Below are positions 44,465 to 53,765 of a stretch of DNA of 64,000 bases, in pieces. The stretch comes from Sulfuriflexus sp032250955 (GTDB lineage: Bacteria; Pseudomonadota; Gammaproteobacteria; AKS1). How positions within the stretch are numbered: the first letter of the stretch is position 1; each line of letters opens with the position of its first letter. The stretch is from the NCBI RefSeq assembly GCF_032250955.1, contig NZ_JAVVES010000004.1:1-64000 (forward strand), read 5' to 3'. A program made the translations under genes and the position numbers. The notes beneath the pieces were generated by a model. That model saw nothing but the letters and a program-made list of their open reading frames with translations. It was not told the origin of the DNA and did no database searches.

Positions 44465-45979
44465 ATGTCGCTTGCTATTGTCTACAGCCGCGCTGCGGCC
44501 GGTATCACCGCACCGCTGGTCAGTGTTGAAATCCACATCTCCAATGGTCTGCCCGCGCTCTCGATTGTGGGGCTGGCTGAAACCGAGGTTCGCGAGAGCA
44601 AGGAGCGCGTGCGCAGCGCGATAATCAACTCCAATTTTGACTTCCCGGCACGCCGCATCACTATCAACCTGGCACCGGCCGACCTGCCCAAGCAGGGCGG
44701 GCGCTTCGATCTCGCTATCGCACTCGGTATCCTCCACGCCTCGGGCCAGCTCGAGGCCCCCGAGCTTGCTGATTATGAATTCAGCGGTGAGCTGGCACTG
44801 ACCGGACAGTTGCGCTCCATACGCGGTGCCCTGCCTATCGCCATTGCCGCCCACCAGGCGCGTCGCCAGCTTATCCTGCCCGCTGAAAACGCCGCCGAGG
44901 CCAGCCTCATCCAGGATGCCAGGCAATATTCAGCGCAACACCTGCTCGAGGTCTGTGCGCACCTGAACGGCACAGCACGACTGCCCGCCCGGCACGGCCG
45001 GCCCGATAACTGTCAGCCGCTTCACACTGATGACCTTGCCGAGGTGCGCGCCCAGCATCATGCCCGGCGGGCGCTGGAGATCGCCGCCGCCGGGGGCCAT
45101 AACCTGATCATGATCGGCCCGCCCGGCACCGGCAAGACCATGCTGGCGAAACGCCTGCCCGGTATTCTGCCGGACATGAGCGAGGACGAGGCCCTTGAAT
45201 CCGCGGCGGTGTTGTCTGTCAGCTCGCAGGGTTTCGACCCCGACCTCTGGCGTCAGCGGCCCTTCCGTTCTCCGCATCACACCGCCTCGGCGGTGGCACT
45301 CGTGGGTGGTGGCAGCCAGCCCCGCCCCGGCGAGATCTCGCTCGCCCATCATGGCATCCTGTTTCTTGATGAGTTGCCTGAATTCGAGCGGCGCGTGCTC
45401 GAGGTGTTGCGCGAACCGCTCGAGAGTGGCTATATCTCGATCTCGCGCGCCGCGCGGCAGGCTGAGTTTCCTGCGCGCTTTCAGCTTATTGCCGCAATGA
45501 ACCCCTGCCCCTGTGGCTATCTCGGTGACCCGGCCGGGCGCTGCCATTGCAGCGTGGAACAGGTCATGCGTTACCGGGCACGGATTTCCGGGCCACTGCT
45601 GGATCGCATCGATATGCATATCGAGGTGCCGCGCCTCAAGCACGAACATCTGCATAATAGCGAGCCGGGGGAAAACAGTGCCTCGGTACGGGCGCGGGTA
45701 CAGGCGGCGCGGCAACGCCAGCTGCAGCGTTGCGGCAAGACCAACCATACCCTCAGCAACAAGGAAATTGACACCTGTTGCCGGCTACGGCCTGACGACG
45801 CCCTTCTGCTCGAGAGCGCCATCGAGAAGCTTGGCCTTTCCGCCCGCGCCTGGCACCGCATCATCAAGCTTGCGCGTACGATTGCTGACCTGGCGGGGAG
45901 TGAGGACATTGCCACCCCGCATCTGCAGGAAGCTATCGGTTATCGTCGCCTTGATCGGCCCCTTCGCGGCCGGGGATAA
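44465..45979 (+). CDS. comM: ComM/YifB AAA+ Mg-chelatase-like protein
   Basis: 504 residues. The N-terminal Lon-like domain (VSVEIHISNGLPALSIVGLAETEVRESKERVRSA) is followed by an AAA+ module with Walker A GPPGTGKT, Walker B ILFLDELPEF, and a Cys-rich insert NPCPCGYLGDPAGRCHC. The C-terminal helical Mg-chelatase domain ends the protein. ComM is a hexameric helicase that promotes branch migration during natural transformation. Together with the type IV pilus operon it would allow DNA uptake, though the remaining competence genes are not in the window. Confidence 0.93.
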   Translation: MSLAIVYSRAAAGITAPLVSVEIHISNGLPALSIVGLAETEVRESKERVRSAIINSNFDFPARRITINLAPADLPKQGGRFDLAIALGILHASGQLEAPELADYEFSGELALTGQLRSIRGALPIAIAAHQARRQLILPAENAAEASLIQDARQYSAQHLLEVCAHLNGTARLPARHGRPDNCQPLHTDDLAEVRAQHHARRALEIAAAGGHNLIMIGPPGTGKTMLAKRLPGILPDMSEDEALESAAVLSVSSQGFDPDLWRQRPFRSPHHTASAVALVGGGSQPRPGEISLAHHGILFLDELPEFERRVLEVLREPLESGYISISRAARQAEFPARFQLIAAMNPCPCGYLGDPAGRCHCSVEQVMRYRARISGPLLDRIDMHIEVPRLKHEHLHNSEPGENSASVRARVQAARQRQLQRCGKTNHTLSNKEIDTCCRLRPDDALLLESAIEKLGLSARAWHRIIKLARTIADLAGSEDIATPHLQEAIGYRRLDRPLRGRG

Positions 45980-46041
45980 ACTGCAATCGGTTGCGTTTTG
46001 CTTTATCATTGCGTCAGTAAATATTCCCGACATCCTCACTT

Positions 46042-46800
46042 ATGCTAAAAAAGCGACTCCGTATACCGGGCGGTCAGGGCAAGGCGCTTGGCGCTGAACT
46101 TGACCTGCCGGAAAATAACAAGCCACGCGCTTACGCCCTGTTCAGTCACTGCTTTACCTGTTCCCGCAACCTGAAGTCTTTTCATGTCATTTGTGAAGAG
46201 CTGGCGAAACAGGGTATCGGTGTACTGCGCTTTGACTTTACCGGCATTGGTGACAGTGACGGCGACTTCGCCCAAACCAACTTTGCCAGCGATGTTGAGG
46301 ATATTATCGCCGTCGCCGATTACATGGCCGCCAACTATGCGCCGGTTAAATTGTTAATCGGCCACTCGATGGGGGGCACGGCCATACTCCATGCCGCCGG
46401 CCGGATCCCCAGCTGCACGGCCGCGGTCACACTCGCCGCGCCCGCCGACCCCGGCCATGTCGCGCGCCACTTCATCGGCAAGCGGCCCGAGGTCAACAAG
46501 ACCGGCAAGGCTGAAATTACCGTAGGCGGCATGCATTTCCAGGTGGGCGAGAAGTTTTTCCAGGACCTTGCCTATCCGGATGACGGCTCCAGTCTGCGCA
46601 CCTACCAGAAACCCTTGCTAATCTGCCAGTCGCATGACGATGAATTACTCGACTTCCAGCATGCCGAGAACATTTATCGGCACGCCGGCAAACCGGCCTC
46701 GATCGTCAGCCTCGAACACGCCGACCACCTCCTCAAGCTCCAGCAGGACTCGCATTATCTTGCCAATATCATTTGCGCCTGGGCGGGTCGTTATCTCTAG
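46042..46800 (+). CDS. Alpha/beta hydrolase
   Basis: 252 residues. The oxyanion-hole region ALFSHCFTCSRN, the nucleophile elbow GHSMGG, an acidic residue in QSHDDELLDF, and the His in LEHADHLL form the catalytic triad. It resembles the hydrolase half of hydrolase-OsmC fusion proteins, but the OsmC half is absent. The substrate cannot be read from sequence. The three 44-bp repeats begin right after the stop. Confidence 0.87.
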   Translation: MLKKRLRIPGGQGKALGAELDLPENNKPRAYALFSHCFTCSRNLKSFHVICEELAKQGIGVLRFDFTGIGDSDGDFAQTNFASDVEDIIAVADYMAANYAPVKLLIGHSMGGTAILHAAGRIPSCTAAVTLAAPADPGHVARHFIGKRPEVNKTGKAEITVGGMHFQVGEKFFQDLAYPDDGSSLRTYQKPLLICQSHDDELLDFQHAENIYRHAGKPASIVSLEHADHLLKLQQDSHYLANIICAWAGRYL

Positions 46801-46820
46801 GCAATAAAAAACCCACATAA

Positions 46821-46935
46821 GTGTCGGTATGGTGGAGCAACTGACACTAACATAACCCTTATAAGTGTCAGTATGGTAGAGCAACTGACACTAACATAAC
46901 CCTTATAAGTGTCAGTATGGTAGAGCAACTGACAC
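46821..46935. repeat. Three tandem 44-bp hairpin repeats
   Basis: A 44-base unit repeats three times, starting at 46821, 46865 and 46909. Each carries GTGTC(A/G)GT, an 11-base loop with GGTAGAGCA or GGTGGAGCA, and ACTGACAC, so each folds as an 8-bp hairpin. Copies 2 and 3 are identical in the arms; copy 1 has two substitutions. They fill the gap between the hydrolase and cytochrome c5 genes, which converge. No spacer variation as in CRISPR. Confidence 0.8.
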
Positions 46936-46936
46936 T

Positions 46937-46968
46937 AAAAAAGGCCAGCCGAGGCTGACCTTTTCGAG
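46937..46968 (-). terminator. Terminator of cytochrome c5, probably bidirectional
   Basis: AAGGCCAGCC pairs with GGCTGACCTT (one wobble) around a short loop. On the minus strand a T-run follows the stem. On the plus strand TTTTCG follows, so it may also end transcription of the hydrolase gene. Confidence 0.65.
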
Positions 46969-47000
46969 TTCCCTGACCTTCGTACCGAAGGTTCAGGGCA

Positions 47001-47495
47001 TTACTTGCCTTCTTCCACTATATATTCCACGGCAGACTTGACGGCATCGTCAGACAGGGCCGGGTTACCACCCTTGGCCGGCATCACGCCCTTGTCGCCG
47101 GTGAAGCCGTTGATGGCGTGGCCAACCAGCACATCCATGCCCTTGGCAATGCGGTCTGACCAGGCAGCCTTGTCACCCAACTTCGGCGCACCGGCGGCAC
47201 CTGTACCATGACAGGCAAAACAGGCAGAAGCATAAACATCCTTGCCACTCTGCTCGGTAGCCGCAACCTCGTCACCCCCGGCTGCTGCCGTATCGCCGGC
47301 TTCAGTCACTTCGGCAACCGGTGCAATCCGCTCGGCAATTGCCGAGTCATCAGCCTCACCTGTGGCTGACTGGTCGTTATTATAGAAACCGCCCGTCATG
47401 AACTGTGCGACGACAAAAATCAGTATGGCAAACGCGACCAGACCCAGAATAAACTGCGTCAGGGTCTTCATTACATGGCTATCTTGCTGTCCCAT
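47001..47495 (-). CDS. Membrane-anchored cytochrome c5-family protein
   Basis: 164 residues. An N-terminal membrane anchor lies at about 12-33, then an acidic, Ala/Glu-rich linker to about 84, then one c-type haem domain. Haem is bound through C92-x-x-C95-H96 (ACFACHGTG), and the sixth ligand is probably Met in KGVMPAKGG. The fold and the GAPKLGDKAAW and ALSDDAVKSAVEYIVE segments fit cytochrome c5. The start at 47495 has GGGGAA at good distance; an internal Met (residue 9) is an alternative. Likely carries electrons in the periplasm to a terminal oxidase. Confidence 0.88.
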   Translation of the reverse strand: MGQQDSHVMKTLTQFILGLVAFAILIFVVAQFMTGGFYNNDQSATGEADDSAIAERIAPVAEVTEAGDTAAAGGDEVAATEQSGKDVYASACFACHGTGAAGAPKLGDKAAWSDRIAKGMDVLVGHAINGFTGDKGVMPAKGGNPALSDDAVKSAVEYIVEEGK

Positions 47496-47770
47496 GGTCT
47501 TTCCCCTTGAAAATGTAGGCTACAGTGGCCGCGAACATGGCCACCAGTGAAAAATCAGGGCCAGAGTATGCCACAATCGGGCCGTCATAAAATACTAAAC
47601 TACGGAAAAATAAGTGATATACCCATCAAAGATAGACGTCGCGAGTCCACAACGGTATGCTTGCCACGCTCCGGTCATTCCTGTGGCCGGAGAACGAAGT
47701 TCATCCCGAGATAATACAGGGGTTATCACGAATAACCCTTCTCGTTAACCGGGAATAAGCTCTACATTAT

Positions 47771-47847
47771 GCGCTCGTAGCTCAGCTGGATAGAGTGTTG
47801 GCCTCCGAAGCCAAAGGTCGTGGGTTCGACTCCCGCCGAGCGCACCA
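47771..47847 (+). tRNA. tRNA-Arg (anticodon CCG)
   Basis: A 77-base cloverleaf: acceptor GCGCTCG pairs with CGAGCGC, then A and an encoded CCA (47845-47847). The D arm AGCTCAGCTGGATAGAGT, anticodon arm TTGGC-CTCCGAA-GCCAA with CCG at 47803-47805, and the T arm with GTTCGAC are all standard. It decodes CGG. It lies at the border of the metal-resistance region. A palindrome (47720-47738) lies 33 bases upstream. Confidence 0.95.
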
Positions 47848-48080
47848 TTTAAATCAAGTAGTTAGCGACAATCTAACTTCACCGAAAATTGTCTGTGCCC
47901 ATATTGTGCCCAGCGAAGACCTCATTCTTAACCGGGTTTCCACTACAGGGGTAATTAGTAGCTTTAAGTTATGAGCTCAACGTATCTCACTGGCCCGGAA
48001 CGCCCTACTGAAATGGAAAATATTGGATATACTCCTGGCTATATACAGAAATTCAAGAGTCAATAAATTCCATACGTACT
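47848..48080. other. Possible island junction after the tRNA
   Basis: No gene is visible between the tRNA and the TVP38-type gene. TGTGCCCA occurs twice, at 47894-47901 and 47905-47912, 11 bases apart. Such short direct repeats near a tRNA 3' end can be integrase arm sites. The sequence turns AT-rich from about 48000 on. No second copy of the tRNA 3' end was found in the window. Confidence 0.35.
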
Positions 48081-48755
48081 ATGCCTCACAAAAAAACAAA
48101 TTACTCCACTAAACGGTTAATTTATATTGGCATAATTTTAGCGGCGCTTATCTCTCTCTATTTCGTACTCGAACAAGCAGGGGCGCTGGCCTTTCTGGAA
48201 AACACTGCCAACCTGAGGCCATGGATACAACAACAAGGACCCGTCGGCCCTTTTCTCATTATCGGCTTAATGATGATTGCCATCATCATGAGTCCTGTAC
48301 CAAGCGCACCGATAGCGCTGGCTGCCGGGGCAATTTATGGCCATACCATAGGCACAATCTATATTGCCATTGGCTCGGTTCTTGGTGCAACTGCTGCATT
48401 TTATATTGCGCGAATTTCAGGCATTGATGTTACGCGTAAATGGCTGGGTAATAATTACGGAAAAAGTTTGAGCGGCACCCATAACATGCTTATGTTTATT
48501 GTATTTATTTCGCGTTTATTACCCTTTATTTCTTTCGATATGATCAGCTATGCGGCGGGGGTCACCTCATTGAGTTACTGGCGTTTCGCGATTGCCACAC
48601 TTGCCGGAATTATTCCGGCAAGTTTTTTATTAGCCCACTTTGGCAGCGAGCTCGCCACCGCTGAAAGCCAACGCATCGGATTAACGATATTGTTACTTAG
48701 CGCCATATCACTCATCATTTTTGTTATTAAACGATTCTCAGACCACCGGAAATAA
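48081..48755 (+). CDS. TVP38/TMEM64-family (DedA-like) membrane protein
   Basis: 224 residues with about five to six membrane segments. The family core is seen in GPVGPFLIIGLMMIAIIMSPVPSAPIALAAGAIYG, GSVLGATAAFYIARISG and the re-entrant FISRLLPFISFDMISYAAG. Members are proposed lipid scramblases or transporters, and some affect metal or selenite resistance. The gene is AT-richer than the upstream chromosome and is the only plus-strand gene of the island, directly after the tRNA. Confidence 0.87.
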   Translation: MPHKKTNYSTKRLIYIGIILAALISLYFVLEQAGALAFLENTANLRPWIQQQGPVGPFLIIGLMMIAIIMSPVPSAPIALAAGAIYGHTIGTIYIAIGSVLGATAAFYIARISGIDVTRKWLGNNYGKSLSGTHNMLMFIVFISRLLPFISFDMISYAAGVTSLSYWRFAIATLAGIIPASFLLAHFGSELATAESQRIGLTILLLSAISLIIFVIKRFSDHRK

Positions 48756-48809
48756 TTCTCTCGTAATCAGTAAGCCTCTTTCTTATCATTACCAGAATCA
48801 CCTCTCATC

Positions 48810-48881
48810 GCCAAAAAAAACCGGTTAGATTGCTGATGGCGAAGGGCTGTGGCCAATATGTGAACATCGTCCACAGCCCTT
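48810..48881. terminator. Bidirectional hairpin between convergent genes
   Basis: AAGGGCTGTGG (48842-48852) pairs perfectly with 48871-48881 across an 18-base loop. A second pairing, TCGCCA with TGGCGA, lies next to it around an A-run (48815-48822), which reads as a T-run on the minus strand. It separates the TVP38-type gene from the convergent lipoprotein gene. Confidence 0.55.
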
Positions 48882-48893
48882 AATGCTGCTTAA

Positions 48894-49289
48894 TCAATAA
48901 TTGTGACGCCGCGCATGGTGTGTGACCACCACCTTCTTTGCCGCAGCCGCATCTATGTTTAGCATCTCGGAAAATCCGGCTGACCGCACTTTGGTATTGC
49001 GGCGTCGGTAATCACCTCCAATGTCAAGCAAAAGGCGATCATCAGCCCCAAGAACCTCGATGTGTATATGTCCGTATATAGGGCCTCTGCCTGCAATTTT
49101 TCGTATTACCTCACCACGCACGCGCAACGCAGACTCTATTTGTGTGACTGTGACGTTGCCAACACTCGCCAACCGGGAGTCGACTTTTTCGATGATAATA
49201 CTATCGGTAACAGAATCTTCAATTCCTGCAAACATTGCGCATCCACTCAACGTAATGGTTGACAATAATATGGATAAATAACCTTTCAT
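48894..49289 (-). CDS. Small lipoprotein downstream of czcA
   Basis: 131 residues from the second ATG (49289), because AGGAG abuts the first ATG (49295) with no spacing but lies six bases before the second. The signal peptide ends in lipobox LSGC (Cys at about 17). The rest has an alternating beta pattern (VGNVTVTQIESALRVRGEVI, GHIHIEVLGADDRLLLDIGGDY) with a His/Arg-rich tail HHARRHNY. I do not recognise a family. Being last in the czc transcript direction and His-ended, it may have a metal-related role; that is inference. Confidence 0.65.
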   Translation of the reverse strand: MKGYLSILLSTITLSGCAMFAGIEDSVTDSIIIEKVDSRLASVGNVTVTQIESALRVRGEVIRKIAGRGPIYGHIHIEVLGADDRLLLDIGGDYRRRNTKVRSAGFSEMLNIDAAAAKKVVVTHHARRHNY

Positions 49290-49350
49290 TCGCATCTCCT
49301 GATGCTTTATCCGTTATGCATGTTGTCTATGTTCAAACTATCCGATTCGG

Positions 49351-52300
49351 TTAGCTATCTTTGGCGTTCCGATAAACCATACGATATAACGCTGGCAGCA
49401 CCAGCAAAGTAAGCAGGGTCGATGACACAATGCCGCCGATCACTACAGTTGCCAGAGGTCTCTGCACTTCAGCACCAGTGCCAACGTTCAGGGCCATAGG
49501 AACGAAACCCAGGCTGGCCACCAGCGCGGTCATCAGTACCGGGCGCAAGCGTCTAAGCGCCCCCTGCACAATGGCAGGTTCCAGTGCCATGCCTTGAATC
49601 CGCAGGTCGCGTATGAAAGACAGCATTACCACGCCATTGAGTACCGCGACGCCGGAGAGAGCGATAAAACCCACTCCTGCCGAGATAGACAGTGGCAGGT
49701 CACGCAGTGCAAGAGCGGCCACGCCACCGGTAAGCGCGAGCGGCACACCACTGAATACCAGTGCCGCATCTTTGATTGAGTTGAACGCCATAAACAACAG
49801 TCCGAAGATGATCAACAAGGTCAGTGGCACCACTACCGAGAGTCGTTTAGAGGCAGAGATAAGTTGTTCGAAGGTGCCACCATAATCCAGCCAGTACCCG
49901 GCGGGCAATTGCACACGTTCACCGACTGCACTTTGCACATCGGCAACGAACCCCCCGAGGTCACGGTCACGCACATTAGCAGTCACCACGATGCGACGCT
50001 TGCCATTCTCGCGACTAATTTGATTCGGTCCCTGAGTGAATGAAATATCTGCAACCTCACCCAATGGAATGCTGTGCGGCGTAACACGAGCCACTCTCAT
50101 CACATCTGCATCGCCACTCACCTCATCACCACTATCTTCCGGTAATCGTATGGGCAGGCGGGACAGATGCTCCAGGTCGGTACGCAACAATTCAGGCAAG
50201 CGCACCACCAGATCGAAACGGCGATCTCCTTCAAACACCTGGCCTACCTTCTCGCCGCCCATTGAAATGCGCAGGGTTTCATGCACTGCTGTGACATTCA
50301 GTCCGTAGCGAGCCAGCCGTTCGCGGTCAGGCATCACCATTAAGGTTGGCAAACCGGTGGCTTGCTCGATACGTACATCTGACGCACCGGGCACGGTTGC
50401 CAACACTTTTTCTACCTGTTCTGCGAGTTCCACCAGCGTATCGAAGTCATCCCCGTAGACTTTCACTGCGAGGTCCGAACGCACCCCGGAGATTAACTCG
50501 TTAAAACGCATCTGGATGGGCTGGGTGAATTCATAGTTATTACCAGGAATGGCACGCGCAGCCGCAGCTAACTCTTCTACAAATTGTGCCTTGGGCTTGT
50601 CCGGATCCGGCCATTGCTCACGCGGCTTTAACATAACGAAGGTGTCAGCCACGTTCGGCGGCATAGGATCAGTAGCCACTTCAGCTGTGCCTAGTTTGGC
50701 GAATACATGTGACACTTCCGGGAACTCGCTTATTCGTGATTCCAATGCCTCTTGCATCGCTACTGCCTGAGAGAGGCTGGTACCGGGAATGCGCAGGGCA
50801 TGCACAGCCATGTCGCCTTCGTCGAGGTTAGGCACGAACTCGGCACCCATGCGTCCGGCATAAATTGCCGACACGACCACCAGACTGATGGCCACCATGA
50901 CTACTTGCCAGCGATTGCTTAAAGCCATATATAATGCAGGCTCATATGCACGACGCAAACCCGCCATCAAGCGATTGTCATGTTCTTTGACTTTTCCACT
51001 AACGAACAGGGCCACGGCGGCAGGGACTGCGGTGACGGACAATACTAATGCTGCCAGTAATGCTGTTACTACGGTAAAGGCCATCGGGTGGAACATCTTG
51101 CCTTCGATACCAGTGAGGGCAAAGATCGGGAGGTAGGCGATCAGGATGATCAACACACCGAATACACTCGGCCGTACCACTTCGACGGTAGCCTCGCGCA
51201 CCAGGCGAAGACGCTCCTTCAGATCGGGCAAGGAACCGTGCATACGCTGGTAGGCTGCCAGCCTCGTCAGGCAGTTCTCGACGATGATTACCGCGCCGTC
51301 CACGATCAGGCCAAAGTCCAGTGCCCCCAGACTCATGAGGTTGGCAGACACCTGCGATTCCACCATGCCTGTGATGGTCATTAGCATTGCTGCAGGGATG
51401 ACGGCGGCTGTAATCAGTGCCGCTCGCCAATTACCAAGCAACAATAATAATACTATGATCACCAACAGCGCCCCTTCGACAAGGTTCTTCTGCACAGTTG
51501 CGATGGTCTTGTCTACTAACGTGGTACGGTCATACAGCGGGGTCAGCTCCACCCCTTCAGGTAGCGAAGGCTTGATTGCCTCAAGACGTGCGGCTGTCGC
51601 CTGTGATACCACGCGACTGTTTTCACCGACCAGCATGAAGACAGTACCGAGTACCACCTCCTTGCCGTTCTGGGTGGCTGCACCGGTACGCAATTCGTGT
51701 CCCAGGGTGACCGTGGCAACATCGGCGAGCAGGATCGGCACACCGTTGCGCATGGCGACGGCAAGACCCCGGATTTCATCCAGGTTGGCCAACTGGCCCG
51801 GCGAGCGGATCAGATACTGCGCGCCAAAACGCTCGATATAACCCGCTCCAGTGTTCAGATTATTGCGCGCTAAAGCTGCCATCAGGTCTTGCAATGTCAG
51901 GTCGTGGGCCAGCAATTTGTCAGGGTCAGGCAGCACATGAAACTGCTTGGTATAACCGCCGATGGTGTTGACCTCTACTACACCCGGGGTCTGGCGCAAT
52001 TGTGGTCGCACAATCCAGTCTTGTACTGTGCGCAGCTCCATTGGCGTCAGTTCCGATCCCTCCCTGGCCGCAACCGTGTACATGAAGATTTCGCCCAGGC
52101 CTGTAGCGATAGGCCCCATCGCCGGTTCAATTCCTTGCGGCAGGCGCTCCTTTACTTCTATCAAACGCTCACTAATCAACTGGCGTGCCCAATAGATATC
52201 AGTCCCATCCTCGAAAACCACGGTAACCTGAGAGAGGCCGTAACGTGATACTGAACGCGTCTCGGTTAACCGCGGCAAGCCAGCCATCGCTGTCTCTATA

Positions 52301-52503
52301 GGAAAGGTGATGCGTTGCTCTGATTCCAGTGGCGAATAACCCGGGGCCTCAGAATTGATCTGCACCTGAACGTTAGTGATATCCGGCACGGCATCAATGG
52401 CCAAACGGCTAAAGTTGTATATTCCCAGGGCCATAAGCCCGAGGGTGATCACCAATACCAGCCAACGGTGGGCCAGTGAGGCGGAAATGATACGATTCAA
52501 CAT
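49351..52503 (-). CDS. czcA: Heavy-metal efflux RND permease CzcA-type
   Basis: Inner-membrane proton/metal antiporter of 1050 residues, the pump of a tripartite efflux system. Twelve membrane segments and two large periplasmic loops are present. The TM4 motif LGALDFGLIVDGAVIIVEN has the Asp/Asp/Glu pattern of the Czc group (Co, Zn, Cd), unlike the Cu/Ag-type CusA. The N-terminal MLNRIISASLAHRWLV and porter segments (PEVSHVFAKLGTAEVATDPMPPNVADTF) fit. czcB ends 11 bases upstream, so it is co-transcribed. Real metal range needs a closer comparison. Confidence 0.92.
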   Translation of the reverse strand: MLNRIISASLAHRWLVLVITLGLMALGIYNFSRLAIDAVPDITNVQVQINSEAPGYSPLESEQRITFPIETAMAGLPRLTETRSVSRYGLSQVTVVFEDGTDIYWARQLISERLIEVKERLPQGIEPAMGPIATGLGEIFMYTVAAREGSELTPMELRTVQDWIVRPQLRQTPGVVEVNTIGGYTKQFHVLPDPDKLLAHDLTLQDLMAALARNNLNTGAGYIERFGAQYLIRSPGQLANLDEIRGLAVAMRNGVPILLADVATVTLGHELRTGAATQNGKEVVLGTVFMLVGENSRVVSQATAARLEAIKPSLPEGVELTPLYDRTTLVDKTIATVQKNLVEGALLVIIVLLLLLGNWRAALITAAVIPAAMLMTITGMVESQVSANLMSLGALDFGLIVDGAVIIVENCLTRLAAYQRMHGSLPDLKERLRLVREATVEVVRPSVFGVLIILIAYLPIFALTGIEGKMFHPMAFTVVTALLAALVLSVTAVPAAVALFVSGKVKEHDNRLMAGLRRAYEPALYMALSNRWQVVMVAISLVVVSAIYAGRMGAEFVPNLDEGDMAVHALRIPGTSLSQAVAMQEALESRISEFPEVSHVFAKLGTAEVATDPMPPNVADTFVMLKPREQWPDPDKPKAQFVEELAAAARAIPGNNYEFTQPIQMRFNELISGVRSDLAVKVYGDDFDTLVELAEQVEKVLATVPGASDVRIEQATGLPTLMVMPDRERLARYGLNVTAVHETLRISMGGEKVGQVFEGDRRFDLVVRLPELLRTDLEHLSRLPIRLPEDSGDEVSGDADVMRVARVTPHSIPLGEVADISFTQGPNQISRENGKRRIVVTANVRDRDLGGFVADVQSAVGERVQLPAGYWLDYGGTFEQLISASKRLSVVVPLTLLIIFGLLFMAFNSIKDAALVFSGVPLALTGGVAALALRDLPLSISAGVGFIALSGVAVLNGVVMLSFIRDLRIQGMALEPAIVQGALRRLRPVLMTALVASLGFVPMALNVGTGAEVQRPLATVVIGGIVSSTLLTLLVLPALYRMVYRNAKDS

Positions 52504-52514
52504 CGTGCTACTCC

Positions 52515-53765
52515 TCAGTGGTCGTGACTGGCACCGGACTTTTCAATGTCCGCCTTGATTAGGTAACTATTACTCGTGACATATTCGGTGCCGGGTTTGA
52601 GTCCTCCAAGTACCTCAGCCCACTCGTCATTTTGACGACCAAGCTTCAGCATACGTACTTCGTAGGTATCTCCAATGCGGGCAAATACAACCTGGAAATC
52701 GCGAAAGCCCTGAATAGCTGACTGACGTACAGCCAATGCGACAGGGTGTTCAGCTACTGTTAACTGTCCGCGAACGAATTGACCGGGACGCAGTTGACCA
52801 TTAACGTTGTCCAACACCACTCGTGCCTGCACACTCTGGCTGGCATGAGCCGCCAGTGGTGATACCCACTCGATGCTGCCGGTGATACTTTTCCCATCAA
52901 GTGTTTCAATGGTTACATCCTGTCCCGGTTTAACCCGCGACATATCACGGCTGAACACATCCAGCTCTACCCATACCTGAGATAGCCCGGCGACTACAAA
53001 TAGGGGACTATCACCCGTTATTGAGCCAACCTGAACATCACGGCGCAGAATCAAACCATCAATAGGTGCTTTAACCGAATAAACCTGAAGACTTTCGTTA
53101 CTCTGCACCGTAGCCAGCACATCACCCTTCTTGACCCGTTCGCCAAGATTACGATTAACACGTTGTACAACGCCGTTAAAACGAGCGCGTACCTGAGCCA
53201 TGCGTGTTGGGTCAACCTGTACACGCCCGGTGAGTGACAGGGTTTCCGTCAGCACTGCCGCCCCAGCAGGCTCTGTTTCAACACCTGCCTGTTTGGCCAT
53301 AACCCCGGGGATTACTGTGCGGCCTTCATAACTCGAAAACTTCCATTGATATGACTTATCCTTGTATCTTGCGACGATAGATACATCAAAAGAATGTGGT
53401 TCGGCGACCTCAGGCTGACCGCGCTGATACTCCATTAGCGGTTCAAAGGTAAATCGATCAACCTGACCGTCCAGGCGAGTCAGCTCAACCTGCAGGTCAA
53501 TTGCATCAGGTGCCAGGGCCTTACCGCCATTGTAGGCATAGACATGAAACTCTGGAGGGACACCTGTCTCGTACAAGGTCAACTCGATAGCGAAATCATT
53601 TTTTGTAAAAAGCTTGCCGCCGTGAGGACCTTTGGGGATCTCTACAACAGAATCCTGGTGCAATTCTTCTGCATGATCATACGAATCGGTGTTATTTATT
53701 ATTAGCCAGATGCTAATAGCGGCAGCACTCACTACCAGCAGGGTAAGAAAGTTATTGCGGTTCAT
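52515..53765 (-). CDS. czcB: RND periplasmic adaptor CzcB-type
   Basis: Membrane fusion protein of 416 residues that joins the CzcA pump to the outer-membrane channel. One N-terminal anchor (about 7-24) is followed by an extra N-terminal periplasmic domain (about 40-150, GPHGGKLFTKNDFAIELTLYETG) typical of Czc adaptors. A barrel-sandwich/lipoyl part contains RFNGVVQRVNRNLGERVKKGDVL and KAPIDGLILRRDVQVGS. The C-terminus ends GASHDH, with possible metal-binding His. It overlaps czcC by four bases. Confidence 0.9.
   Translation of the reverse strand: MNRNNFLTLLVVSAAAISIWLIINNTDSYDHAEELHQDSVVEIPKGPHGGKLFTKNDFAIELTLYETGVPPEFHVYAYNGGKALAPDAIDLQVELTRLDGQVDRFTFEPLMEYQRGQPEVAEPHSFDVSIVARYKDKSYQWKFSSYEGRTVIPGVMAKQAGVETEPAGAAVLTETLSLTGRVQVDPTRMAQVRARFNGVVQRVNRNLGERVKKGDVLATVQSNESLQVYSVKAPIDGLILRRDVQVGSITGDSPLFVVAGLSQVWVELDVFSRDMSRVKPGQDVTIETLDGKSITGSIEWVSPLAAHASQSVQARVVLDNVNGQLRPGQFVRGQLTVAEHPVALAVRQSAIQGFRDFQVVFARIGDTYEVRMLKLGRQNDEWAEVLGGLKPGTEYVTSNSYLIKADIEKSGASHDH

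Noticed and set aside
46821..46935. Possible CRISPR array
   Set aside because: The 44-base units follow each other directly with no unique spacers, there are only three, and no cas genes are nearby.
49351..52503. CusA (Cu/Ag) identity for the RND pump
   Set aside because: The TM4 motif DFGLIVDGAVIIVEN follows the Czc pattern, so I call it CzcA-type; adjacency to copper genes alone is not enough.
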